Notes: generated from the sequence alone by a model not told the origin. A stretch of 45,369 nucleotides of DNA from Bacillota bacterium (GCA_021324975.1 JAJPIA010000070.1:1-45369), one strand, 5' to 3'. Shown: positions 8,156 through 16,850, counted from the stretch's first letter. A program made the numbers and translations.

Positions 8156-8989
8156 TCAGCGGGACCTGGCGCGAGCGTCCGTGAGATCGCGCAGTCCGTC
8201 CCCCAACAGGTTAAAGGCAAGTACCGTCAGCATGATGGCGACGCCGGGCACCACGGCCAGGTGCGGCGCCTGTCGCATGTAGCGCATGCCGAGCGCGAGC
8301 GTCCATCCCCAGGACGGTGCGGGCGGCTGCACGCCCAGGCCGAGAAAGCTCAGCGTCGACTCGATGACGATCGCCGCGCCCATCCCGAGCGTCGCGAGCA
8401 CGATGACGGGCGCCAGCACGTTCGGGAGGAGGTGCCGGACCAAGATCCGGGCGTCGTGGACGCCCACGGCGCGCGCCGCCGCGACGTACTCTTCATGACG
8501 GGCGGCCATCACGGAGACGCGCACCACCCGCGCGTAGGTGGTCCAGTACACCAAGCCGATGGCAATCATGGCGTTCGCGGGGCTGGGTCCGAGGGCGGCG
8601 ATCAGCGCGAGCGCGAGCAGGATCACCGGGAACGCGAGAAACACGTCCACGATCCGGCTGATGACCGCGTCCACCCATCCCCCGTAATAGCCGGCCAGCA
8701 GGCCCACGGTCACCCCGATCGCGGAGGCGATCGACACGCCCAAACAGGCCACGGCGAGCGAATACCGCGCGCCGAGCGCTACCCGCGCCCACAGGTCTCG
8801 TCCAAACATGTCCGTGCCGAACGGATGCGACCATCCCGGCGGCTGGAGTCGCTCGGCCATCGCCATCCGGAATGGGTCATACGGCGTGAGCCACGGTGCG
8901 AGCGCGGCGACCAGCACGATCAGGCCTGCGAGCGCACCCCCAAGGACAAGGGCTCGGCTCTTCCGTACGCGCGCGAGGACCACCCACAT
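8156..8989 (-). CDS. ABC transporter permease, DppC/OppC type
   Basis: Predicted 277-residue inner-membrane permease with about six hydrophobic helices. The N-terminus has the short first helix followed by PFGTDMFGRDLWARV, the signature of the C-type permease of peptide/nickel transporters. The EAA loop that contacts the ATPase reads EYVAAARAVGVHDARILVRHLLPN. ESTLSFLGLGVQPPAPSWG is also diagnostic. The start is 6 bases downstream of the stop of the B-type permease, so the pair forms one unit. The substrate is set by the binding protein at 10227; a short peptide or other small organic compound is likely. Confidence 0.92.
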   Translation of the reverse strand: MWVVLARVRKSRALVLGGALAGLIVLVAALAPWLTPYDPFRMAMAERLQPPGWSHPFGTDMFGRDLWARVALGARYSLAVACLGVSIASAIGVTVGLLAGYYGGWVDAVISRIVDVFLAFPVILLALALIAALGPSPANAMIAIGLVYWTTYARVVRVSVMAARHEEYVAAARAVGVHDARILVRHLLPNVLAPVIVLATLGMGAAIVIESTLSFLGLGVQPPAPSWGWTLALGMRYMRQAPHLAVVPGVAIMLTVLAFNLLGDGLRDLTDARARSR

Positions 8990-8995
8990 CTCGGG

Positions 8996-9979
8996 TTATC
9001 CGTATCTGATACGAGGATCGAGCCACGCATACGCGATGTCGACCGCCAGGTTGATCCCCGAGAACACGAGCGCCGTCAGGAGCGCGGTCCCTTGAACAAT
9101 GGGGAAGTCCCGCTGTCCGATCGCATTGATGAGAAGCTGCCCCACGCCGGGCCATCCGAAGATCGTCTCCGTGACCACGGCGCCCCCGAGGAGGGCCCCC
9201 GCCTGGAGCCCGACGATGGTGAGCACGGGCAGGACGGCGTTGCGCAGCGCGTGCCGGTACGTCACGGCCCGTGCGGAGAGCCCCTTGGAGCGTGCCGTCC
9301 GCACGTAGTCCTGCCCCAGGACCTCGAGCATCGCCGACCGTACCATGCGGGTGATCAACACGATGGCCGAGAGCGCGAGCGTCATCGCCGGCATCGCCAG
9401 ATGCCGCACGCTGTCGAGCAACGGCGCGCCGTGCCCTGCAAGCAACGCGGCGAACGCCGCGGACAGCGGCACCCCCCGGCCGAACGTCGGAAGCCAGCGT
9501 AGCTGGAGCGAGAACAGCAAGATGAGGAGCATGCCCAACCAGAACACGGGCATGGAGACGCCCACCTGCGTCACGGCCATGCCCACGATGTCGATCAGGG
9601 AGTACTGCCGCACCGCCGAGACAACGCCGACGGGGACGCCGATGGCCACCGCGAGGGCCATGGCGGTGAGCGCCAACTCGGCCGTCGCGGGCAGGCGGGT
9701 CGCGATCAACACCGTCACCGGCTGGCCGCCGAGAAAGATCGACATGCCGAGGTCGCCGCGTGCCGCTCGGGTCACGTACCGGACGAACTGATACCACAGC
9801 GGCCGATCGAAGCCCATGACGTGACGCAGCCTGGCGATGTCCTCGGCGGTCGCCTGCTGGCCGAGGAGGATGGCGGCCGGATCGCCGGGGACGAGATGCA
9901 GCAGGGCGAACACCAAGACCGAGATGCCGAGCAGCACGACGATCATCTGGACCAGCCGACGAACCACGTAGCCGAGCAC
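8996..9979 (-). CDS. ABC transporter permease, DppB/OppB type
   Basis: Predicted 327-residue permease with six helices. YVVRRLVQMIVVLLGIS and LHLVPGDPAAILLG at the N-terminus, and the EAA loop DYVRTARSKGLSARAVTYRHALRNA, are classic for the B subunit of peptide-type importers. It ends with LVDIAYAWLDPRIRYG, which is also typical. GTG start with GAGGT 7 bases upstream. About 250 bases separate it from the substrate-binding gene upstream, including a hairpin just after that gene. No DppD/DppF ATPase gene is present anywhere in the window, so the ATPases must be encoded elsewhere or shared. Confidence 0.92.
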   Translation of the reverse strand: MLGYVVRRLVQMIVVLLGISVLVFALLHLVPGDPAAILLGQQATAEDIARLRHVMGFDRPLWYQFVRYVTRAARGDLGMSIFLGGQPVTVLIATRLPATAELALTAMALAVAIGVPVGVVSAVRQYSLIDIVGMAVTQVGVSMPVFWLGMLLILLFSLQLRWLPTFGRGVPLSAAFAALLAGHGAPLLDSVRHLAMPAMTLALSAIVLITRMVRSAMLEVLGQDYVRTARSKGLSARAVTYRHALRNAVLPVLTIVGLQAGALLGGAVVTETIFGWPGVGQLLINAIGQRDFPIVQGTALLTALVFSGINLAVDIAYAWLDPRIRYG

Positions 9980-10200
9980 GCCGGGACCTCGAAACGGCCG
10001 ATGAATTCGCCGCGGCGCTCACGCCGCCGGCCGGGCGCGGAGCGTAGGGCAGCCGGCCGCGCGGTCACCGGCTCGGCGCAGCACCCGGTCCGTTGCCCCG
10101 CGGTTCTGGGCGCAGCGGCGCCCCCGACCGCGGCGGCCGCGAGAGCACCGTCGCGGTATTTCGGCAAGGGTTGGACCCAGGTCCGCTCGGCCCCTTCTAC

Positions 10201-10224
10201 CCTCGTCGCACATTAACGACGAGG
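10201..10224 (-). promoter_or_regulatory. intercistronic hairpin after the binding-protein gene
   Basis: CCTCGTCG and CGACGAGG form a perfect 8-bp stem around an 8-base loop, two bases beyond the stop of the binding-protein gene and upstream of the permease genes. On the minus strand it is not followed by a T run. Structures in this position commonly protect binding-protein mRNA and lower permease expression; that role here is inferred. Confidence 0.5.
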
Positions 10225-10226
10225 TA

Positions 10227-11783
10227 CTAGCGGCCAAGCGTGACCGCGTCCAGGGTTTTGAGGCTGCCGCTCGGATTCGGGGCGAAGCCGTGCAGTTGCG
10301 CGCTGTGCACCACGACGTAGCCCTGGTACAGCAAGACGTCGTAGGGCTGATCATTGGCAAGAATCTGCGCCGCCTCACGGTAGATGCGCGCGCGGGCCGC
10401 CCGGTCGAGCGTGGTGCGTCCGCGCTCCAGGAGCGCGTCGACCGTCGGATTGGAGTACTTCTCCCAGTTCTGACCGCCGTTCGTCGTGAATTGGTTGTAC
10501 AGTAACCGGTCCGGGTCCACAATGTTCAGCCATCCGAGCAGCGCCACCTGATGCTTGGAGGCGTAGACGGCGCTGGAGAAGGTCGGCCATTCGCTGGTCT
10601 GGACCTTGACGCTGAGGCCGTACTTCTGCCAGGCGTTCTGGAGAAACTCCACCGCCTGCACGCGATTCGGGTCTTCGCTGTGGGTCCAGAGCTGAATGGC
10701 AAGGGGTTTCCCGTCCTTCTCGTAGGCGCCGTTCCGCAGCGTGAACCCGTCTTCCTCGAGCAGGGCCCGCGCCCGCGCCGGGTTGTAGGCGGGCTGCCGC
10801 ACGATCGGCGTGTACGCCCACAGCGCCGGTGTGAGGACCGACGTCGCGGCGGTATCCATGCCCTGGTAGATGTCCGCGGCGATGGCCTGGCGGTCCGTGA
10901 GCATCGCCAGCGCCCGGCGCACCTTGACGTCGCTCAACGGCCATACGGAGGTGTTGATGTTGAGGTAGGTGATGCCGAGGCCCGTCATCTTCGTGACGAC
11001 CACCCCGTTCGCCTTACGCAGCCGTGCGACGTCCTGCGGCGAGAGGGGCGAGTGCACCAGGTCCAAATCCCCGGCCTCGACGGCCGCGGCCCTGGCGGAG
11101 TTGTCCGGCACGATGTTGAGGACCACGCCCGCCACCTCAGGGCTTCCGCCCCAGTAGGCCGCGTTGGCGGCGAGCGCAATCTTGGAGCCGCGGTCCCAGG
11201 ACACGAAGCGGAAGGGTCCCGTCCCCACGGGATGAGACGCCAGCGATCCATCGGCCTTCTCGCCGATGTGCCTCGGAACGATGCCGATGTTGAGGTACGA
11301 CAGCAAGGGCGCGTAGGGGGCCGTCGTGGTCATGCGCACCGTGTACGCGTCCACCTTCTCGATCTTCGCGATCGGCGTGTAGAGGCTGCGGTACGGTGCC
11401 TTGGAGGCAGGATCGAGGATCGTTTGAAACGTGTAAACTACATCGTCGGCGGTGAACGGCCGGCCGTCGTGGAACGTCACGCCACGCCGCAGGTGGAACA
11501 CCCAGGTGGTCGGCGTCGGATTGTCCCAACTGACCGCGAGCGCGGGCCGCGGCGCCTCCCGCGCATCGAGGTACACCAGCCCGTCGTACACGAGCTCACC
11601 GATCCGGTAGGCCGTGCTGTCGAGCGCAAACCGTGGGTCCCCGGTCCCGGCATCGACGTCCAACCCAACGCGCACGGTCCCCGCCGGCGCTGCGCCTTCC
11701 GCTGAGCCCGGCCCGGTCGGGCCTCGGACCGCCAGCGCGGTGGCGAGACACGCCACCACCAGGCACGTTGTCACGACTCTCAT
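10227..11783 (-). CDS. family 5 ABC transporter substrate-binding protein (DppA/OppA-like)
   Basis: Predicted 518-residue exported binding protein. The N-terminus (MRVVTTCLVVACLATALAV) is a signal peptide and a further short linker precedes the mature domain. Family motifs include DSTAYRIGELVYDGLVYLD, YTFQTILDP, VGTGPFRFVSWDRGSKI, DVKVRRALAMLTDRQAIA and the late segment LLYNQFTTNGGQNWEKYSNP. These proteins bind di- or oligopeptides, opines, nickel chelates or sugars outside the membrane and deliver them to the DppBC-type permeases encoded next. The ATG start has GAGGTG upstream. The gene sits 113 bases downstream of the SDR gene and may start its own transcript. Confidence 0.92.
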   Translation of the reverse strand: MRVVTTCLVVACLATALAVRGPTGPGSAEGAAPAGTVRVGLDVDAGTGDPRFALDSTAYRIGELVYDGLVYLDAREAPRPALAVSWDNPTPTTWVFHLRRGVTFHDGRPFTADDVVYTFQTILDPASKAPYRSLYTPIAKIEKVDAYTVRMTTTAPYAPLLSYLNIGIVPRHIGEKADGSLASHPVGTGPFRFVSWDRGSKIALAANAAYWGGSPEVAGVVLNIVPDNSARAAAVEAGDLDLVHSPLSPQDVARLRKANGVVVTKMTGLGITYLNINTSVWPLSDVKVRRALAMLTDRQAIAADIYQGMDTAATSVLTPALWAYTPIVRQPAYNPARARALLEEDGFTLRNGAYEKDGKPLAIQLWTHSEDPNRVQAVEFLQNAWQKYGLSVKVQTSEWPTFSSAVYASKHQVALLGWLNIVDPDRLLYNQFTTNGGQNWEKYSNPTVDALLERGRTTLDRAARARIYREAAQILANDQPYDVLLYQGYVVVHSAQLHGFAPNPSGSLKTLDAVTLGR

Positions 11784-11896
11784 GCGCGCACCTCGCCAGG
11801 GGATCCGCGATGTCGTTTCGTGCTCACGGGGACCGCTCCCTCTCCCGATGGCTCACCCCGCGGACGCCGGCGCCGGCCGAGCACGCAATCCCGTGC

Positions 11897-12673
11897 TTAT
11901 GCGGCCGTCAATCCCCCGTCGACGGCGAGCACCTGACCGGTCACGTAGTCCGACGCGCGCGACGCCAGGAACACCACCGCGCCCGTGACGTCGTCCGGCC
12001 GGCCGACCCGCCCGAGCGGCGTCGCCGCGACGATCCGCTCGCCGGACCGCTCGAGGACCCCCTCGCTCATGCGGGTCGGGACGAAACCGGGCGCAACCGC
12101 GTTGACGCAAATCCCGAATCGCCCGTACTTCACGGCAAGGTCGCGGGTCAGGGCGACCAGCGCGCCCTTGCTGGCGCTGTAGCCGGCAGCCTCCACGATC
12201 TCCGGCGGGAATCCCACGAGCCCCATCACCGAGGCGACGTTGACGATCTTGCCGTACCGGCGCGCCTTCATCGCGGGCAGGGCCGCGCGGGTGACGAGCA
12301 TGCTCCCGGTGACGTTGGTGTCGAGCACCCGGCGCCACCGGTCGAGCGGCATCTCCTCCAGGGGGGCGCCCCAACTCGCGCCCGCGTTGTTCACGAGGAT
12401 GTCCAGGCGGCCGAAGTCTGCGAGCGCGTTGTGGATCAGGCGATCGCATTGCTCGGGCACCGTGACGTCGCACGCGTATGCCCGCGCCATGATCCCGGCG
12501 GTTCCGAGCGCCGCGGCGGCCGGTTCGAGCCACTCGCCCCGCCGCGCCGCGATGGCGACCCGAGCCCCCGCCTCGCCGAGCGCCCGGGCCATCGCAAGTC
12601 CGAGGCCGCGCGATCCTCCCGTGACGACGGCGACGCGGTCGCTCAGCGAGAACAGCTCACGGACGTCGGGCAC
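11897..12673 (-). CDS. SDR-family oxidoreductase (FabG/gluconate 5-dehydrogenase-like)
   Basis: Predicted 258-residue classical short-chain dehydrogenase. Motifs in order: TGGSRGLGLAMA for cofactor binding, NNAG, the catalytic Ser in NVASVMG, YSASK with Tyr and Lys, and the C-terminal VTGQVLAVDGGLTAA that closes most SDRs. The N-terminal LFSLSDRVAVVTGG resembles gluconate 5-dehydrogenase and 3-oxoacyl reductase-like enzymes. It oxidises or reduces a hydroxyl/keto group with NAD(P). The GTG start lies 3 bases downstream of the HpaB-type gene stop, so it is co-translated with it and probably acts in the same pathway. Confidence 0.9.
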   Translation of the reverse strand: MPDVRELFSLSDRVAVVTGGSRGLGLAMARALGEAGARVAIAARRGEWLEPAAAALGTAGIMARAYACDVTVPEQCDRLIHNALADFGRLDILVNNAGASWGAPLEEMPLDRWRRVLDTNVTGSMLVTRAALPAMKARRYGKIVNVASVMGLVGFPPEIVEAAGYSASKGALVALTRDLAVKYGRFGICVNAVAPGFVPTRMSEGVLERSGERIVAATPLGRVGRPDDVTGAVVFLASRASDYVTGQVLAVDGGLTAA

Positions 12674-12676
12674 GGT

Positions 12677-14122
12677 CTATGGCGGCCCGGCAACGCCGGC
12701 CGCGCGTGCCGCGGCGCGCATGAGCGGCTCCAGGTTGCAGTCGGCCAGCACGGTCAGCTTCTGCGTCTCCAGAGAGCCTTCAGCGTGAATGGCCAGCACC
12801 TCGAGGTATCCTCCGAGGTCCGAGGCGGCCAGATCGCGGATCAGATTCATCACGCGGAGGCGGTCCTCCGCACTCGTCCTTTCCCGGCCGCCGAGGTATG
12901 GCTCGATCAGCGCGCGGATCTCCGGCGCCTCCCAGTCCTCCGCGGCGGGACCGGTCACGACGAGGCCTCCGGCCAGATCCTGCACGTCGCGCACGGCATC
13001 GTGATACCCGCGGGCGAAATGGTACTTGGCCGCGTTTGTCAGCAGCACGTTCGGCACCGCGATGCCCTCCGCCATCCGGCACTCGGACGCCGCCGCCGTG
13101 GTCAGACCTCGGGTCGTCTGGAGGTACATGATGAGGCGCGCGAGCTTGTCGCGCGCGTGCGCGGCGTTGACTATGCCGTGGTAGTCGGCGATCAGCGCGG
13201 CCGCGCCGAGCAGCAGCTCGATCAGCGGCGTCTTGTACGAGACGGCCGTGAAGCGATGGAACTCGACAAACGTCCGCGCGAGGACCCCCGCGTACTGCCA
13301 CTCGCCGCAGAGAAACACCCGCTCCCACGGCACGAAGACGTCGTCGAAGATCGTCAGCGATTCGGTCAGGCTGTACCGGCTGCTGAGCGGGTTGTCGAAC
13401 TCGCTGGTCGCGCTGAACCCGCGCGGGCTCGCCACGAACGTCAGGCCCGGTGCGTTGGCCGGCACCGCGAAGGCCACGGCGTACTCCGCGTCAGACTGCG
13501 TCATCGCCCGCGTGGGCACGACGAGGATCTCGTTTGCGAACACGGCGTTGGTTGTGTGCGCCTTGGCCCCGCGCACGACGATGCCGTCGGGCGTCTCGCG
13601 CACGCGATGCACGTAGACGTCCGGGTGGGCCTGCTCGGAGGGGTGCCGGCTCCGGTCGCCCTTGGCGTCTGTCTGGGCAACCGCCATCGCCAGATCCTGG
13701 TCGCGGCACCGGGCGAAGCAGGCGCGCACACGCTCGCGATACGCGGTTCCCAGCGTCCGGTCCATGCGGGCAGTGACGATCATGAGCGCAAAGAAGGCGT
13801 CGGTGCCGATCTCCTTGATCAACGGCACAAAGGAGCGCGCCTCGCGGGTCACGTGCTCGATGAGGTCCCGCCGGCGGAGGAGCTCAGGGGCGCCCGTGGG
13901 GATCGTGAAGTACCGGCTCGCCGCACGCCCGTGCTCGTCCCTGTCCACGAGCAGCGGGTTCGCCGGCTGCTCGTGCGCGAGTCGGAAATCCACGGCCACG
14001 TGGCGCGCGCCCCGCCCGAGATGCGGGTGCGCGGTGACATCGGGGACCACCTGCCCACGGTACACTACCCGCCGGCCGTCTCGGAGGCTCGCAAGGAACT
14101 GCTCGGGAGCACGCAGGGACAT
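12677..14122 (-). CDS. 4-hydroxyphenylacetate 3-monooxygenase (HpaB)-family oxygenase
   Basis: Predicted 481-residue flavin-dependent oxygenase-family protein with an acyl-CoA-dehydrogenase-like fold. Recognisable stretches are MSLRAPEQFLASLRDGRRV at the start, DAKGDRS, GIVVRGAKAHTTNAV (about 180-194), FDDVFVPWERVF, the helix with EFHRFT, and LIADYHG. HpaB proteins hydroxylate phenols with FADH2 supplied by a separate HpaC reductase; no HpaC is in the window. The frame continues upstream over the ligand gene, but ATG 14122 matches the family start. The sister group of 4-hydroxybutyryl-CoA dehydratases is less likely because cysteines at the cluster-ligand positions are absent. It sits 8 bases after the acyl-CoA ligase gene. 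Confidence 0.87.
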   Translation of the reverse strand: MSLRAPEQFLASLRDGRRVVYRGQVVPDVTAHPHLGRGARHVAVDFRLAHEQPANPLLVDRDEHGRAASRYFTIPTGAPELLRRRDLIEHVTREARSFVPLIKEIGTDAFFALMIVTARMDRTLGTAYRERVRACFARCRDQDLAMAVAQTDAKGDRSRHPSEQAHPDVYVHRVRETPDGIVVRGAKAHTTNAVFANEILVVPTRAMTQSDAEYAVAFAVPANAPGLTFVASPRGFSATSEFDNPLSSRYSLTESLTIFDDVFVPWERVFLCGEWQYAGVLARTFVEFHRFTAVSYKTPLIELLLGAAALIADYHGIVNAAHARDKLARLIMYLQTTRGLTTAAASECRMAEGIAVPNVLLTNAAKYHFARGYHDAVRDVQDLAGGLVVTGPAAEDWEAPEIRALIEPYLGGRERTSAEDRLRVMNLIRDLAASDLGGYLEVLAIHAEGSLETQKLTVLADCNLEPLMRAAARAAGVAGPP

Positions 14123-14130
14123 GGCGGGCC

Positions 14131-15762
14131 TCACGCCGGCCGCGGCGGCGGATTCTCGCCCGCCGTGCGTGCCGCCGCACGCAGCAGGTACTTTTGGACC
14201 TTGCCCGTCGCCGTCTTCGGGAGCTCGCCCACGAGCTCGACTAGCCGCGGAGCCTTGAAATGCGCCAGCCGGCCCCGTGCGAACGCGAGCAGCGCATCGG
14301 GCGTCGCGCTCGCACCCGGACGCAGCACGACAAACGCCTTCGGAACCTCTCCCCAGAGCGGGTCCGGGGCCGCGACCACCGCGGCTTCCATGACCGCCGG
14401 GTGCTGAAAGAGCACCGCCTCTACCTCGACCGACGAGATGTTCTCTCCGCCGCTCACGATGAGATCTTTCTGCCGGTCGACGATCTGGATGTAGCCGTCC
14501 GAGTGCACCACGGCCAGGTCGCCCGTATGAAACCATCCGCCGGCCCAGGCGGCGCGCGTCGCCTCCGCGTCTCGGTAGTACCCGGGCGTCACGGTCGGTC
14601 CTCGCACCACGATCTCGCCCACCTCCCCCCCGCTCCGCTCCACGTCGGTCAGGTCGGGACGCACGACGCGAACCGCTCCGGTCAGCATCTGTCCGACACC
14701 CTGGCGGGCCTTGAGCGCGGCCCGATCCTCGAGCGGAAGCTCATCCCACTCGGGCCGCCATTCGCACACGGTGAGCCACGGCCCGGTCTCCGTGAGCCCG
14801 TAAACATGCACGATCTCGAATCCCAATTCCTGCTCCATCCGCCGGATCAGCGCCGCCGGCGGCGGCGCACCGCCGACGTACCAGCGGACCGGACCCCGCG
14901 GCCGCCAGCCGGCCGTGCTCGGATCGCTTCCAAGCAAGACGAGCACCGTGGGCGCCGCGCACGCGACCGTCACCCCGTGCGCGTCCACCGACTCGACGAT
15001 ACGCCGCGGTTCCGGCTTGTCGAGGCAGACGTGCGTCGCGCCCGCGGCCGTGATGGCCCAGACCCCGCCCCAGCCATTCACATGGAACATCGGCAGCGTG
15101 TGCAGGTACACGTCGTCGAGCGTGAGCCGGGCATGGATCACGAGGTCGAGCGCGTTGAGGGCGGTGATGCGGTGGGTGAGGATCACGCCCTTCGGACGGG
15201 CGGTGGTCCCGCTCGTGTAGTTGATGGTCGCCGGCGCATCCTCGTCGACCCGATCGACGTCGTCCAGGACCCGGGCCAGATTGCCCCCCGCCGCGCCGCC
15301 GATCAACGACTCCGAGGCCGGCCACGGCACTCCCGCGACGGCGCGGCCGTCCAGGACGACCACCCGGTCCGTGACCACGTGCGCCAGCTCACGCGCGACG
15401 TCCACGAAGGCCGGGTCCACCAGCAGAAGCCTTGCCCCGGCGTGATCGAGGATGTAGCGATAGTCATCCACGGTCAACCGGGTGTTGAGCGGGACGAGAA
15501 TGCCCCCGGCCAGGGGCACGGCATAATAGCACTCCAGCGCCCGATGGGTGTTCCATGACAGGAGCGCCGCGCGGTCTCCCGGCCGAAGCCCGCCGGCGCG
15601 CAGTCCCGCCGCCAAGCCCGCACAGCGCGCGGCGAATCGGCCGTATGTCAGCCGGAGATCGCCATCGATAACGGCGACGCGGTCCCCATACACGGCCGCT
15701 GCTCTCCGAAAGTACTGCAGCGGCGACAGCGGGGCCCGGGCCGTCGCAGCCCGCGACTCCAT
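14131..15762 (-). CDS. AMP-dependent acyl-CoA synthetase (fatty-acyl/aryl-CoA ligase-like)
   Basis: Predicted 543-residue adenylate-forming enzyme that activates a carboxylic acid with ATP and loads it on CoA. The P-loop motif YTSGTTARPKG is at 182-192, the A5-type motif VYGLTETGP follows, then GWFHTGDLAVVHSDG and DRQKDLIVSGGENIS, and the C-terminal catalytic Lys lies in LPKTATGKVQK near 527. The overall pattern resembles medium/long-chain fatty-acid or aryl-CoA ligases; the substrate is not predictable. It is the first gene of the minus-strand cluster that continues with an HpaB-family oxygenase and an SDR, consistent with CoA activation of an acid before ring or chain oxidation. Confidence 0.92.
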   Translation of the reverse strand: MESRAATARAPLSPLQYFRRAAAVYGDRVAVIDGDLRLTYGRFAARCAGLAAGLRAGGLRPGDRAALLSWNTHRALECYYAVPLAGGILVPLNTRLTVDDYRYILDHAGARLLLVDPAFVDVARELAHVVTDRVVVLDGRAVAGVPWPASESLIGGAAGGNLARVLDDVDRVDEDAPATINYTSGTTARPKGVILTHRITALNALDLVIHARLTLDDVYLHTLPMFHVNGWGGVWAITAAGATHVCLDKPEPRRIVESVDAHGVTVACAAPTVLVLLGSDPSTAGWRPRGPVRWYVGGAPPPAALIRRMEQELGFEIVHVYGLTETGPWLTVCEWRPEWDELPLEDRAALKARQGVGQMLTGAVRVVRPDLTDVERSGGEVGEIVVRGPTVTPGYYRDAEATRAAWAGGWFHTGDLAVVHSDGYIQIVDRQKDLIVSGGENISSVEVEAVLFQHPAVMEAAVVAAPDPLWGEVPKAFVVLRPGASATPDALLAFARGRLAHFKAPRLVELVGELPKTATGKVQKYLLRAAARTAGENPPPRPA

Positions 15763-16099
15763 GGTGCTCTTTGCTTACGGCGTGGCCCCGATGGGACCCT
15801 CCGTATCGAGCCACGCCACAAGACGAACCACAAGATGCCCGGGTGCCGGGCTGATCCCTGGTGACAAATGGCTTGCGCTATGCGGATCCTTCGTTCGAAG
15901 CAGGAATCGACTATCGAACGATCCAATAAGCACGGTCGAATCATCGACGCCGGCCCGTCGCGATCGCCCGGGTTTTCGACGTATGATGGCATGTGCGACT
16001 TGGCGCCCGCGACGCACCGCACGAGCGCTACGCCGGGTACGGGCACTGCCGGGACACGATCGACCGCACCAGATCGACGCCGCAACGGAGGAAGAAACC
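15763..16099. other. divergent intergenic region, 337 bp
   Basis: Separates the minus-strand ligase gene from the plus-strand LuxR regulator and should hold both promoters. It contains an imperfect inverted repeat: GGATC (15884) and GTTCGA (15893) face TCGAAC (15914) and GATCC (15920). A TATGAT at 15982-15987 resembles a -10 box for the regulator but has no convincing -35. No coding frame looks real here. Confidence 0.4.
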
Positions 16100-16756
16100 A
16101 TGGGCATTCGGGTCGTGCTTGCGAACGCGCAGCCGGTGATGTTGGAGGGTCTCAAAGCGGTGTTCCAGGCGGAACCCGATATCGACGTGGTGGGCGAGGC
16201 GGCCGCCGGCGCAGATGTGCTGGCGCGTGCGACGGCGATCCGGCCGGACGTGTTGGTCATGGACATCAAGTTCGAGCGAGACGACGATGCGGCCCCGCTC
16301 ATCCGAAGCATCAAGGAACAGCTCCCCAACGCGCAGGTGCTCGTGTTCACCGCGCACGCCGACGTTGAACTGCTCCAAAAGGCGGCGCGGGCCGGCGCCG
16401 CCGGGTACGTGAACTACGACATCTCCGCGGTCAACCTCGCGCGCGCGGTGCGCGCCGTGCACGCCGGCGCGACGATGATCAATCCTCGTCTCGCGCGCCG
16501 CCTGCTGGCGGACATGGACGGCGACGCGAACGGCGCCGCGGGATGGGCTGCCCTCCACCGGCTCACAGGACGCGAGCTCGAGGTGCTGGTTGAATTGGGC
16601 CGGGGCCTGGGAGACAAGGAGATCGCGGAGAAGCTGTACGTGTCGCAAACCACGGTCAAAGCGCACCTGCGCGCGGTGTATCGCAAGCTACGGGTTCGCA
16701 ATCGCGTCCAGGCCGTCGCGTTCGTCGCGAACCGCGGCCTGCTCAAGACCTCCTAG
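16100..16756 (+). CDS. LuxR/NarL-family response regulator with degenerate receiver
   Basis: Predicted 218-residue regulator: receiver domain (about 1-125) and LuxR-type helix-turn-helix (about 150-215; LTGRELEVL, KEIAEKLYVSQTTVKAHL). The phosphoacceptor Asp 55 (VMDIKF) and switch Thr 84 (VFTAH) are present, but the acidic pocket that normally reads DD is Asn 9-Ala 10 (VVLANAQPVM), and the conserved Lys of GYLLK is replaced (GYVNYD, Tyr 106). Mg-dependent phosphorylation should therefore be weak or absent. ATG start with GGAGGAAG 7-8 bases upstream. No sensor kinase is adjacent. A 16-bp palindrome lies just after the gene. Confidence 0.92.
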   Translation: MGIRVVLANAQPVMLEGLKAVFQAEPDIDVVGEAAAGADVLARATAIRPDVLVMDIKFERDDDAAPLIRSIKEQLPNAQVLVFTAHADVELLQKAARAGAAGYVNYDISAVNLARAVRAVHAGATMINPRLARRLLADMDGDANGAAGWAALHRLTGRELEVLVELGRGLGDKEIAEKLYVSQTTVKAHLRAVYRKLRVRNRVQAVAFVANRGLLKTS

Positions 16757-16770
16757 CGGACCGCTGATTT

Positions 16771-16786
16771 GAGGTGACGTCACCTC
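16771..16786. promoter_or_regulatory. perfect 16-bp palindrome, possible operator
   Basis: GAGGTGACGTCACCTC is perfectly self-complementary and begins 15 bases after the LuxR-type gene stop. It has no loop, so it is a poor terminator and a better dimeric-protein site. It may belong to the promoter of the degraded exporter that follows. Confidence 0.45.
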
Positions 16787-16850
16787 GCGCCGCGTCCGGG
16801 GCGCCGCGCGCGCCCTGTGGCTACACGCCCGGCCGCTCGGGACCCCGAGG

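Noticed and set aside
12677-14122. CFARC in the HpaB-family protein as an iron-sulfur motif of 4-hydroxybutyryl-CoA dehydratase
   Set aside because: From memory of that enzyme, its CxxxC lies about 30 residues earlier in the alignment, and the fourth ligand Cys (seven residues after the conserved His) is Tyr here. The plain HpaB-type reading is kept.
11633-14407. A 924-codon open frame on the plus strand
   Set aside because: It lies antisense to the SDR, HpaB-type and binding-protein genes and has no recognisable motif; it follows from third-position GC bias.
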